Source of the DNA: Gammaproteobacteria bacterium
GTDB taxonomy: Bacteria; Pseudomonadota; Gammaproteobacteria; GCA-001735895
Length of the DNA: 7,334 nucleotides
Assembly (NCBI GenBank): GCA_021767985.1
Contig: JAASSH010000096.1
Coordinates: 1-7,334 of the forward strand
Direction: 5' to 3'
The notes under the pieces are model-generated. The model saw only the letters and a list, made by a program, of their open reading frames with translations. It did no database searches and was not told the DNA's origin. Positions 1 to 6,664 of this stretch are shown here, piece after piece (position 1 is the first letter of the stretch; every line of letters starts with the position of its first letter). Both the position numbers and the translations under genes were made by a program.

Positions 1-90
1 AAGGCCGCGGTCAAGAAGAAGGCTGCGGTGAAGAAGAAGGCCGCACCAAAGAAATCTGCTTCCAGGAAGGCGCCGAGAAAGAAAAAATAA
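1..90 (+). CDS. C-terminal tail of a Lys/Ala-rich basic protein (histone H1-like), 5' part outside window
   Basis: An open frame enters from the left edge and ends with TAA at 88-90, giving 29 visible residues. About half are lysine or arginine, with alanine, valine, proline and serine making up the rest. The unit KKKAAV/KKKAAP repeats, and the end is RKAPRKKK. Such tails occur in bacterial histone H1-like and AlgP-type DNA-binding proteins, in PhaF-type phasins, and as basic extensions on some nucleic-acid enzymes, where they bind nucleic acid electrostatically. The globular part is outside the window, so the family cannot be fixed. The gene converges on the P-type ATPase gene. Its last lysine codons form, on the opposite strand, the T-run of a probable terminator. 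Confidence 0.7.
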   Translation, partial: KAAVKKKAAVKKKAAPKKSASRKAPRKKK

Positions 91-125
91 GCCGCCCTCA
101 GGATCCGGTCGGTTGTAGAGGGCGG
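78..125 (-). terminator. Probable intrinsic terminator of the P-type ATPase gene
   Basis: Arms 92-99 (CCGCCCTC) and 118-125 (GAGGGCGG) are a perfect 8-bp GC-rich inverted repeat with an 18-nt loop. Read on the minus strand, the stem is followed by CTTATTTTTTC (positions 91-81), which gives the U-run of an intrinsic terminator. On the plus strand no T-run follows the stem, so it should work only for minus-strand transcription, that is for the ATPase gene whose stop lies about 140 nt upstream. The large loop weakens the prediction. The T-run overlaps the last codons of the converging basic-protein gene. Confidence 0.5.
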
Positions 126-266
126 TGACCAGCAAGTTCGTCCTCGCCAGACGGTAATTGTTGCGTTTGATCAGACGGCACTGTTGCGAGACGTGGCAAC
201 GGTTGCCGTGCTGATACCACGCTCGGTTTGTATGCTTCAGCCCTCGTTTACCGCGACCTCAGCGCA

Positions 267-2936
267 TCAAGCCCTGATATCCTGGGTCGGACTGGCTTTA
301 GCACCATAAATCCTGCCTCGCCTGACCAGCCATTTTTCGGTTTCGACAGCAAACAGTATCACCATCGGCAGGCTGAAACAGACAAGAAGTTCTTCCGGGG
401 TCAGCGGGCTGGTGTGGAAGATCCGGTTGAGAGAGGGCAGGTAGACGACCATCAACTGCAGGCCAACCGTGAGCAATACGGCGCCGAGTATTGGCAGATT
501 AGAAAATATATCCAGGGTAAACAGCGATTCTCTCTCCGAGCGTATCGCCATCGCGTGAACCAGTTGGCAAAGGGTCAATACAGTGAACACAACCGTTTGC
601 CAGTTGTCGGAGCCGCCGTGGAGCGCCCATGCCTGGGCTCCCAGCGAAAGTGCGGCGATCAGCAATCCTACCCAGACGATATGTTGCCAGATACCGTTTG
701 CAAATATGCTTTCGTCGGGATGCCTTGGTGGACGTTGCATGATGCCGCGTTCCTGGGGTTCGGCCGACATTGCCAGTCCGGGTAGCCCGTCGGTGACCAG
801 GTTGATCCACAATATCTGAATCGGTATCAGCGGTAACGGTAAGCCAATAAACGGTGCCAGGAATATGGTCAATACTTCGCCGGAATTGCTGGTCATCGTG
901 TACTTTATGAACTTGCGAATGTTGTCGAAGATGCGCCGACCCTCTCGCACAGCCCTGACGATGGTGGCAAAGTTATCGTCTTTCAGTACCATATCGCTCG
1001 ATTCCCGGGCCACGTCGGTGCCCTTCAAGCCCATCGCGACGCCGATGTTGGACTGTTTCAACGCTGGCGCGTCGTTGACGCCGTCACCAGTCATCGCGAC
1101 ATACTCGTTGCATTGCTGCAGTGCCCTGACAATTTTTATTTTTTGCTCAGGCGAGACGCGCGCGTAGACGTGGATGTCCTGCACGCGATCGATAAATTCA
1201 TCGAAATCGATCTGCTCAAGCTCTTCTCCGGTAAGTACGCCGTTGTCGGTACTGATTCCCAATTGGTTGGCAATGGCTAGCGCGGTACCCGGATGATCGC
1301 CGGTGATCATCACCGGCGTGATGCCGGCCGATCTACAATCCTGAATCGATTGAAACACCTCGTCACGCGGAGGATCGGCCAGACCCACCAGGCCAAGCAG
1401 AGTCAGGTCGTTCTCGATGGCGTCGGACGACAAATCAGCGGGCAGATCGTTGAATTGTCGCGCAGCAATCGCGAGCATGCGGTAGCCCTGTTGTGCCAAC
1501 TGGTCCGATTTTTGAAGCAGCGCATCGATATCGATGTCCTGCGGGCCTGATGACATTAGCTGATCACGACATTTCGGCAGCAGGCTCTCGGGGGCGCCCT
1601 TGCAGTATGCGGTAACCATGCTCTCTGCCTGGTTCAAGGTTGTCATGATCCGCCGTTCGGCGTCGAAAGGCAGTTCTGCCAGCCGTGGAAAGCGATCTTC
1701 CAGCGCCGATTTTTCGAATCCCCCTTCCTTCGCTCCAAGGTAAAGCGCGACCTCGGTCGGATCGCCGACAAACTGTTCCTTCTCGTCCCGAGCAACATTG
1801 TTACACAGGGCCATGCCCTGACCGAGTAGTTGCCATAGTTCGCTGTTGGTTTCGGTTTCATTCAAACTCGCAACCTGTTGCGCATCTGCGGCCATCAGCG
1901 CCAGACGCATTTCGTTGCGGGTCAGGGTGCCGGTTTTATCCGAGCAGATGTAAGTGACCGAACCAAGGGTTTCGACTGCCGAGAGTCTGCGCATCAGCGC
2001 GTTGTGGCGGCTCATTTTCCGGGCGCCGATGGCGAGCGATATCGAAATCACGGCGGGTAGAGCTTCGGGGATGGCGGCAACGGCGAGACTGATCGCTGTC
2101 AACAGCATCAGGATAAGCGCTTCGCCGCGCCACAGGCCACTGACAAACACGATCGCAGCGACCGCAAAGATGACCAGCGCCAGCCGCTGCCCGAAACGGC
2201 TCAATCTGTTTTGTAGCGGCGTCATCACGGTTTCCGATTCCTGCAACAAGGTTGCAATCCTGCCGAGCTCGGTCGAGGAACCGGTGGCGACGGTTAACCC
2301 CATCGCATTACCGCGGGTGACGCTGGTGCCTTTAAAGACCATGTTGTAACGATCGCCCGGTGAAGTCTCTGCGGTAGCGATCGTTTCAATGTGTTTCGCG
2401 ACCGGCAGTGATTCGCCGGTTAGTGCCGCCTCGTCGACCTCGACGTCCGTTGCCTCGAACAGTCGCAAATCGCCGGGTACTATATTTCCTGCCTCCAGGT
2501 AAACGATGTCGCCTGGCACCAGGCCCTGGGTATCTATCTGTTGCAGCTGACCGCCGCGGCGGACCTTTATTTCCGGTGCCGACAGTTTGCGTAACGCGTC
2601 GAGGGCGCGCTCGGCGCGATATTCCTGGACCGATCCAATCAGAGCATTCAGCAGCACGATAACCAGGATCACGATAGTATCGTGGATTTCTCCCATCGCC
2701 CCGGCAAGTATTGCGGCCAGCAACAGGATGACAATGAGGATGTTACGAAACTGGGCCAGAAATTTTCTCAGGAACGATGTTTTAGTGGCTCCCTCGATGA
2801 GATTTAATCCGTAGGCTCTGGATCTGTTAGCGGCTTCCTCGACGCTGAGGCCGCGTTGGGTATCGACTTTCAGTTCGGCAGCCAGTTCTTCGCAACCGCG
2901 AGTATGGGGTGCGCTCGGTGTGGCGATTCGTTCCAT
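267..2936 (-). CDS. P2-type cation-transporting ATPase (probable Ca2+ pump, PacL/PMCA/SERCA-like)
   Basis: This is a complete 889-residue inner-membrane pump, the usual length for bacterial P2 ATPases. An N-terminal cation-ATPase domain (about 10-50) precedes M1-M2 (63-104). The actuator motif TGES is at 173-176. M3-M4 (252-304) carry the ion-site motif PEALP (290-294). The phosphorylation motif DKTGTLT starts at D333. The nucleotide-binding KGAPE is at 446-450, TGDHPG at 545-550 and the hinge TGDGVNDAP at 616-624. M5 to M10 fill about 677-866. Aligned by eye to SERCA, site II is intact: E291 in M4, N684 and E687 in M5, N712, T715 and D716 in M6. M8 (about 780-800) has no acidic residue where SERCA has Glu908, which suggests one Ca2+ per cycle as in PMCA. 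Mn2+ or Na+ transport cannot be excluded. The ATG start fits the family N-terminus, but no clear Shine-Dalgarno precedes it. The gene stands alone between a terminator and a long repeat-rich gap. Confidence 0.93.
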   Translation of the reverse strand: MERIATPSAPHTRGCEELAAELKVDTQRGLSVEEAANRSRAYGLNLIEGATKTSFLRKFLAQFRNILIVILLLAAILAGAMGEIHDTIVILVIVLLNALIGSVQEYRAERALDALRKLSAPEIKVRRGGQLQQIDTQGLVPGDIVYLEAGNIVPGDLRLFEATDVEVDEAALTGESLPVAKHIETIATAETSPGDRYNMVFKGTSVTRGNAMGLTVATGSSTELGRIATLLQESETVMTPLQNRLSRFGQRLALVIFAVAAIVFVSGLWRGEALILMLLTAISLAVAAIPEALPAVISISLAIGARKMSRHNALMRRLSAVETLGSVTYICSDKTGTLTRNEMRLALMAADAQQVASLNETETNSELWQLLGQGMALCNNVARDEKEQFVGDPTEVALYLGAKEGGFEKSALEDRFPRLAELPFDAERRIMTTLNQAESMVTAYCKGAPESLLPKCRDQLMSSGPQDIDIDALLQKSDQLAQQGYRMLAIAARQFNDLPADLSSDAIENDLTLLGLVGLADPPRDEVFQSIQDCRSAGITPVMITGDHPGTALAIANQLGISTDNGVLTGEELEQIDFDEFIDRVQDIHVYARVSPEQKIKIVRALQQCNEYVAMTGDGVNDAPALKQSNIGVAMGLKGTDVARESSDMVLKDDNFATIVRAVREGRRIFDNIRKFIKYTMTSNSGEVLTIFLAPFIGLPLPLIPIQILWINLVTDGLPGLAMSAEPQERGIMQRPPRHPDESIFANGIWQHIVWVGLLIAALSLGAQAWALHGGSDNWQTVVFTVLTLCQLVHAMAIRSERESLFTLDIFSNLPILGAVLLTVGLQLMVVYLPSLNRIFHTSPLTPEELLVCFSLPMVILFAVETEKWLVRRGRIYGAKASPTQDIRA

Positions 2937-3147
2937 GCCGGGAATATTACCAAGCTCTGTGGTTAAAGCTATTGGGTGGTGGTTTTGTGGCGGATGTTGT
3001 AAGAGGATTTGGTTCCCGAACTCCCTGGCGAGGGTTCCTCCGGACAGTCTTTAGCCGACCTGTAGATTCGTTCACGGTGAATTTGTGGGCCTCGGCTTGA
3101 GTTCGTTCGAGAGGTGAAGTTCTGGGCTTGATTTCTAGTCTGAATCA
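2937..3147. other. Non-coding upstream region of the ATPase gene, no gene seen
   Basis: I see no credible protein gene here. The open frames crossing it are short, lack family resemblance and run through hairpins. On the minus strand TAATAT lies a few bases before the ATPase ATG and could be a -10 box, but no convincing -35 is found at 16-18 nt, and its use would leave almost no leader. The segment contains AGAGGATTTGG at 3002-3012, a sequence met again at 3153-3163 and, without the last G, inside the tRNA gene at 3363-3372. An imperfect hairpin (GAAC at 3018-3021 and CCT at 3024-3026, pairing with AGGGTTC at 3031-3037) is also present. Confidence 0.5.
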
Positions 3148-3162
3148 GGGCGAGAGGATTTG
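3148..3162 (-). repeat. Partial copy of the tRNA-Pro 3' end (direct repeat of 3358-3372)
   Basis: GGGCGAGAGGATTTG (plus strand) is identical at 3148-3162 and at 3358-3372, which is the T-arm/acceptor part of tRNA-Pro(CGG). The two copies are in the same orientation, 210 bp apart. Outside the identical core the match weakens: TGAATCA at 3141-3147 resembles TTGAATTGGTC beyond the tRNA end with a small deletion, and the T-loop side diverges at once. No cloverleaf can be built here, so this is a fragment, not a second tRNA. It could be an attachment-site remnant, a decayed tRNA copy or part of a dispersed repeat. Confidence 0.6.
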
Positions 3163-3166
3163 GCTC

Positions 3167-3261
3167 GCACATCCATGTGCTCGGTCCTGAGGACGGCCTT
3201 TGGCCATCCTCAGGACTGGGCGCTGCGCGCCCACCGCCATTTTGCTCCTGGCAAAATGGTG
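3167..3261. repeat. Array of four closely spaced hairpins, possible intergenic repeat element or structured RNA
   Basis: Four inverted repeats follow each other with almost no spacing. The first is GCACAT/ATGTGC at 3167-3172 and 3175-3180. The second has 10-bp arms at 3184-3193 and 3207-3216, then one mismatch, then an inner GGCC/GGCC pair around TTT. The third is TGGGCGC/GCGCCCA at 3217-3223 and 3227-3233, directly abutting the second. The fourth is CCATTTTGC/GCAAAATGG at 3237-3245 and 3251-3259, extendable to 3235-3261 with one G-T pair. Multi-hairpin units of this sort are typical of dispersed intergenic repeats such as ERIC or REP/BIME. I cannot identify a named family. If transcription passes the tRNA terminator, these would fold in the RNA downstream of tRNA-Pro. 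Confidence 0.65.
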
Positions 3262-3289
3262 AACCTCGGATTCGGTTCCATCTTCCCGC

Positions 3290-3428
<139 letters not shown>

Positions 3429-3444
3429 ACTGTGAAGAACCGCT

Positions 3445-3473
3445 ATTCTAGGTTAATTGCCGGTGCGGCTCAA
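3445..3473 (-). promoter_or_regulatory. Probable sigma70-type promoter of tRNA-Pro
   Basis: On the minus strand TTGAGC (3473-3468) and TAGAAT (3450-3445) are separated by exactly 17 nt and match four of six and five of six consensus bases. The -10 box ends 16 nt before the mature tRNA 5' end, a normal distance for a short 5' leader. The segment after the -10, AGCGG, is GC-rich like the discriminator of stringently controlled tRNA promoters. That last point is inference. Confidence 0.65.
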
Positions 3474-3477
3474 TTAA
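3453..3477. other. Bulged hairpin between the glutaredoxin gene and tRNA-Pro, overlapping the tRNA promoter
   Basis: TTAATTGCCG (3453-3462) pairs with CGG (3466-3468) and CAATTAA (3471-3477) through a 2-nt bulge and a 3-nt loop, giving 10 base pairs. It lies about 25 nt past the stop of the glutaredoxin-like gene and could end or protect that transcript, but no U-run follows on the minus strand, so it is not a canonical terminator. It overlaps the spacer and -35 box of the proposed tRNA promoter. Confidence 0.4.
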
Positions 3478-3499
3478 AGGTTTTGGCGCGACGCTAATA

Positions 3500-3970
3500 T
3501 CAGGATTTGCCGTAGTAAATGGCGTCGAAGGTTTTGGCGCTGAAGCCGTTCATACGTCGATCCCCGATCAGGATGACGGGCACCCCGCTGCCGCGCAGTT
3601 TCTTGTACTCCCTGGCGGCACTCTCGGACTTTTCGATATCGCGCTCGGTGAAAGGAATATTGTTCTTGCGAAAGTGCCGCGCCGCTTTCTTACAGTAGCC
3701 GCACCAACTGGTGGAATACATCACGACCGATTTGGATTTCTGGCGCTGGGTAACCAGGTTCGAATCGTAGACGAACGGCTCTACGCTAACCGAGCTGAAA
3801 CTGCTGACGTTACCGGTGATTTTCCTGAGTTTGGCTTTATCAGGCGGGCTGTCGCCGTAATGAATCCTGCCGTTGTCATCGACCCACTTGTAGAGTTCGC
3901 CCTGCGTGGCCGGGCTGATCATCATCAAAACGAGCAACAGGCTCGTGACTGACAGTAACAGATTTTTCAT
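3500..3970 (-). CDS. Secreted DUF4124 plus glutaredoxin-like thiol protein
   Basis: This is a complete protein of 156 residues. Residues 1 to about 24 are a Sec signal peptide: MKNLLL, a hydrophobic core, then a probable cleavage after ATQG. A DUF4124 motif follows at about 25-43 (ELYKWVDDNGRIHYGDSPP). After a linker, the glutaredoxin fold runs from about 80 to 150 with active-site CGYC (C90, C93), the cis-proline GVPV (P131) and a terminal NGF in place of the usual GGF. The arrangement places a two-cysteine redox domain in the periplasm, where a cytoplasmic glutathione-reductase system cannot recharge it directly. A role in envelope thiol exchange is inferred. It is the last protein gene of the minus-strand cluster, 39 nt after the transporter. 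The start is set by the signal peptide. The GGAGG at 3987-3991 is too far upstream (16 nt) to be an ideal ribosome site. Confidence 0.88.
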   Translation of the reverse strand: MKNLLLSVTSLLLVLMMISPATQGELYKWVDDNGRIHYGDSPPDKAKLRKITGNVSSFSSVSVEPFVYDSNLVTQRQKSKSVVMYSTSWCGYCKKAARHFRKNNIPFTERDIEKSESAAREYKKLRGSGVPVILIGDRRMNGFSAKTFDAIYYGKS

Positions 3971-3998
3971 CAGAGGATTTTGATTGCCTCCGATGAGG
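3971..3998 (-). promoter_or_regulatory. Leader of the glutaredoxin-like gene with a remote, possibly masked GGAGG
   Basis: On the minus strand GGAGG (3991-3987) precedes the ATG by 16 nt, further than normal, while CCTCT (3976-3972) lies just before the ATG and could pair with it (four Watson-Crick pairs and one G-U). GAGG on the plus strand at 3995-3998 offers a second partner. The site may be weak or conditional, or translation may be coupled to the upstream gene. The evidence is limited to base complementarity. Confidence 0.25.
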
Positions 3999-4009
3999 AT
4001 AGCAGTGGT

Positions 4010-4915
4010 CTAGGTTTTGGCAGGCTGGGTCGAGCGGCTGACGGTGATGACACCTATTATGCAGATCAGCATGCCGCCAATGGAAACCAGCCCCAGGGTT
4101 TCGCCAAACAGGAAATGCGCTTCGACCACGACTAGCGGCGGTACCAGGTAAAACATGCTTGAAATACGGCCTGCCTCACCATTCCTGATGATGTACATCA
4201 GCAGCACGACGGCACCGATCGATAGTCCCAATACCTGCCAGGTCAGCGCCAGCGTGAAGGTCGGGGTCCAGTCTACCGTCCAGGATTCGCTCCATAACAA
4301 TGCGAACCCGGCGGTCGCGAGCGAACCTGCGACATACTGCATCAGGGTGCCCGGTAACAGCTGCGAATGGTCGCAAAACTTCTTCTGGTAAAACACGCCC
4401 GTCGCCATCGAAAACAGGCTGATCAGGCACATCAGTAAATCGAGCGGATCCAGGCCGCCGGCGAGTCCCAGCGTGACGCCGTACTTACCGATGATCACGA
4501 TGCTGACACCGATAAAGCCGATGACCAGGCCCGCCAGCTTGCGAGAATCCAGGTGTTCGCCGATGTAAAGCGTCGCCAGGGTCATCGTCAGTATCGGCTG
4601 CAGTCCGATAATAATCGCCACGATGCCGGAGGGAACGCCATTCTTGATTGGCCAGAACAGGTAACCGAGGTAGCCGCAGTGCATCAGCACCCCGGTGACC
4701 ATATCATGGCGGAAGGACCAGATACGGCGTGGCAGCGCGGCTCCTGCCAGTAGCAGGATCGGCACCAGCGCCAGCGCCGTAATCGAAAACCGCAGGCACA
4801 GAAACACGAACGGATCCGCGTTCTGCATGCTGTACTTGGCCGCGATGAAGCCCGTGCTCCACAGCGTCACGAACACCAGCGGCGCCAAGCGCAGCAATAG
4901 TGCCTGGCTGGGCAT
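4010..4915 (-). CDS. EamA/DMT-superfamily inner-membrane transporter
   Basis: This 301-residue protein has the length and layout of the 10-TM drug/metabolite transporter family. It shows two homologous halves of about five helices each (about 8-143 and 155-294). The first half opens with FVTLWSTGFIAAKY (15-28). Each half ends with a typical GEHLD/GETLG element followed by a Gly-rich helix (119-143 and 271-294). Family members export or import amino acids, purines, drugs or other small molecules. The substrate cannot be read from sequence. It follows the FKBP gene by 38 nt in the same direction and precedes the glutaredoxin-like gene by 39 nt. A place downstream of ectoine-degradation genes allows a role in moving a related metabolite, but this is only positional. 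The start at 4915 is the first ATG and leaves a normal N-terminus. Confidence 0.88.
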   Translation of the reverse strand: MPSQALLLRLAPLVFVTLWSTGFIAAKYSMQNADPFVFLCLRFSITALALVPILLLAGAALPRRIWSFRHDMVTGVLMHCGYLGYLFWPIKNGVPSGIVAIIIGLQPILTMTLATLYIGEHLDSRKLAGLVIGFIGVSIVIIGKYGVTLGLAGGLDPLDLLMCLISLFSMATGVFYQKKFCDHSQLLPGTLMQYVAGSLATAGFALLWSESWTVDWTPTFTLALTWQVLGLSIGAVVLLMYIIRNGEAGRISSMFYLVPPLVVVEAHFLFGETLGLVSIGGMLICIIGVITVSRSTQPAKT

Positions 4916-4924
4916 GCCTGCTTA

Positions 4925-4938
4925 ATCCCTTGCGGGAT
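4925..4938 (-). promoter_or_regulatory. GNRA-tetraloop hairpin in the leader of the transporter gene
   Basis: On the minus strand ATCCC-GCAA-GGGAT folds into a 5-bp stem closed by a GCAA tetraloop, a very stable class. It ends about 9 nt before the transporter ATG. The only Shine-Dalgarno-like stretch, AAGGGA, is half loop and half stem, so the hairpin may limit initiation or separate expression of the transporter from the FKBP gene. It has no U-run and is not a terminator. Confidence 0.35.
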
Positions 4939-4953
4939 CCGTTCCGTGTCAGA

Positions 4954-5637
4954 TCAGGACTTGATTTCGAGTAACTCGACTTCGAAGATCAGCGTTTCGA
5001 ACGGTCCGATCTGCCCGCCGGCACCACGTTCGCCGTAGGCCAGGTTAAACGGGATGATGAAGCGATACTTGCTGCCGATGCTCATCAGCTGAACGCCCTC
5101 GGTCCAGCCGGGGATAACCTCGTTCAGCGTGAAGCTGGTAGGCGCGCCGCGTGAGTAGGAACTGTCGAACTCGGTGCCGTCGATCAGCGTGCCGCGATAA
5201 TGCACGGTAACCTCGTCGGTTGCCTTGGGTTTGGCGCCGTCGGCCGCGGTGATCACCGAGTACTGCAAGCCTGACTCGGTTACCTGCACGCCTTCTTTTT
5301 CGGCATTGCTCTTGAGGTAGTCTTCGCCGCGCTTACGGTTGGCCGTCGACTGTTCCTGAAACTGCTTTTCCGCGTGCGCATTAAGCGCGTTACCAGCTTC
5401 TTCGATGGTCATCAGGGTATCCGAGTCTTTGTGCTGGGCTTTCATGCCAGCCAGTACCAGGTCGTAATCGACTTCGCCATACTGCTTGAGCACGCGTTCG
5501 CCGACGAGCATACCGAGCCCGTAGCTGAAGCGGTCTTCATCGGTGACCAGATTGACCTCCGTCGACGCGGATTCCTTCTTTTCGCAGGCCGCGAGCGTCA
5601 ATATCATTGCGGATAGCAAGAGAGCTTTGAATTTCAT
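4954..5637 (-). CDS. FKBP-type peptidyl-prolyl cis-trans isomerase, outer-membrane lipoprotein (FkpA/Mip-like)
   Basis: This 227-residue protein catalyses prolyl cis-trans isomerisation and probably acts as an envelope folding factor. The N-terminus is a lipoprotein signal with lipobox LAAC, so C18 should be lipidated. Glu at +2 does not signal inner-membrane retention, so outer-membrane placement is expected. Residues about 32-110 are the helical dimerisation region of the Mip/FkpA/FklB type (DRFSYGLGMLVGERV, then a long charged helix). The FKBP domain fills about 120-227 with the usual pocket: Y147, F157, D158, F169, V174, I175, W178, Y201 and F218. The start is supported by AAGGA 7 nt upstream. 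It begins 26 nt after doeB and precedes the transporter by 38 nt. Family resemblance is strong, but which named paralogue it matches is open. Confidence 0.93.
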   Translation of the reverse strand: MKFKALLLSAMILTLAACEKKESASTEVNLVTDEDRFSYGLGMLVGERVLKQYGEVDYDLVLAGMKAQHKDSDTLMTIEEAGNALNAHAEKQFQEQSTANRKRGEDYLKSNAEKEGVQVTESGLQYSVITAADGAKPKATDEVTVHYRGTLIDGTEFDSSYSRGAPTSFTLNEVIPGWTEGVQLMSIGSKYRFIIPFNLAYGERGAGGQIGPFETLIFEVELLEIKS

Positions 5638-5644
5638 TTATGTT

Positions 5645-5649
5645 TCCTT
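5645..5649 (-). promoter_or_regulatory. Ribosome binding site of the FKBP gene
   Basis: AAGGA on the minus strand, 7 nt before the ATG at 5637. It lies inside the 26-nt gap after the doeB stop and supports the chosen start directly before the lipoprotein signal. Confidence 0.6.
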
Positions 5650-5663
5650 GGTTAAGGGTGGGT

Positions 5664-6662
5664 TTAATCCTGGACTATACGAGCGATCACGTTCATGAAA
5701 TCGCCAATCTTGATCAGGGAAGGGAAGTGACGGCCCATGATGATACCGTCGCTCTTGGCGTGGTATTCGACAGGGTCCACGCCGGTTCGTTCGGTGCTGT
5801 AAACGCGGGCGATCAGATCGCCGGTTTGTACCGGGTCACCGAGACCGACGCAGGGTTCCAGCAGGCCATTGTGTTCGGAAAATACGTAGGCATTGTCCTG
5901 TTGCATGTCGAGCTTGACGCCAGGCCTGTCGGCGGCTATCGGCTGATCCTTAAGAATGCCGGCATGCACCAGGAAATTATGCACCCCGCGTTTGGCGATC
6001 TCGGCGGTTTCGCGAGTACTGGTGCCGCCGCCGCCGAGTTCGGTGGAGACGAATACCTTGCCCATCGCCTCGGCCTGGGTGTCGTACATGCCGCCTGCGT
6101 CGATTTCGATCAGGCTCAGGTAGTAGGGCGCCTCAAAGGCACGGGTTGCCGCCTCGCAGGCCGACTGCTGGGTCTCGTCTTCAAGCTCGTGGTAAGCCGC
6201 GAACGGCAGAAACTCGAGCGTCTTGCCGCCGGAATGGATATCGAGCACGTAGTCGCACATCGGCAGCAGCGAGCGGGTGATATAGTCGGCGATCAGCCGC
6301 GTTATGCTGCCGGTCGCATCGCCCGGGAAAATCCGGTTCATGTTGAGCTGGTCGATCGGCGAGACCCGGGTGGCCGCCTGGAAGGCCGGGTAGTTCATCA
6401 TCGGAATGATGATGACGCGACCACGAATCTTGTCGACATCGATACTGTTAGCCAGGTGATGCAGCGCGATCGGGCCCTCGTATTCGTCACCGTGATTGGC
6501 GCCGGTCAGGATCGCGCCCGGACCGTCGCCGTTGCGGGCGTAGCTGATCGGCAGCATGATCGAGCCCCAGGCGGAGTCGTTGCGCGAGTGCGGTATCTGC
6601 AAGAAGCCGTGCTGCAGGCCGTCGCGTTCGAAATCGATGGTTGCTGAAATGGGATTGGCCAT
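5664..6662 (-). CDS. doeB: N-acetyl-L-2,4-diaminobutyrate deacetylase (ectoine degradation), AstE/AspA family
   Basis: This 332-residue cytoplasmic amidohydrolase belongs to the succinylglutamate desuccinylase/aspartoacylase (M14-like) family. Zinc ligands are visible: H57 and E60 in GANHGDE (54-60) and H143 in DIHSGG (141-146). STELGGGG places a likely catalytic Glu at 208. The C-terminal part (about 245-332) is the beta-rich domain of the family. The DoeB/EutE assignment rests on overall resemblance to that group and on the neighbour: the M24-like ectoine hydrolase gene ends 2 nt upstream (TAG-AC-ATG), so translation is probably coupled. DoeB removes acetate from the N-acetyl-2,4-diaminobutyrate made by DoeA. 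The product, 2,4-diaminobutyrate, is then routed to aspartate by transaminase and dehydrogenase steps not seen here. Other AstE-like deacylases are the alternative if the neighbour were misread. Confidence 0.87.
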   Translation of the reverse strand: MANPISATIDFERDGLQHGFLQIPHSRNDSAWGSIMLPISYARNGDGPGAILTGANHGDEYEGPIALHHLANSIDVDKIRGRVIIIPMMNYPAFQAATRVSPIDQLNMNRIFPGDATGSITRLIADYITRSLLPMCDYVLDIHSGGKTLEFLPFAAYHELEDETQQSACEAATRAFEAPYYLSLIEIDAGGMYDTQAEAMGKVFVSTELGGGGTSTRETAEIAKRGVHNFLVHAGILKDQPIAADRPGVKLDMQQDNAYVFSEHNGLLEPCVGLGDPVQTGDLIARVYSTERTGVDPVEYHAKSDGIIMGRHFPSLIKIGDFMNVIARIVQD

Positions 6663-6664
6663 GT

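Noticed and set aside
195..207. Palindrome GGCAAC-G-GTTGCC between the ATPase and the basic-protein gene
   Set aside because: Short, with a one-base centre and no T-run. It could be an operator but there is no promoter or second copy nearby to support it.
228..785. 185-codon plus-strand frame opposite the ATPase 3' end
   Set aside because: It lies entirely against well-conserved ATPase transmembrane segments, with no domain of its own.
2924..2943. TAATAT just upstream of the ATPase ATG as a -10 box
   Set aside because: No acceptable -35 at 16-18 nt, and a start there would give an almost leaderless message. Kept only as a remark in the intergenic entry.
5640..6647. 335-codon open frame on the plus strand opposite doeB
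   Set aside because: It mirrors doeB almost exactly, has no recognisable domain and is a codon-bias shadow. doeB carries the zinc motifs, family length and coupling to doeA.
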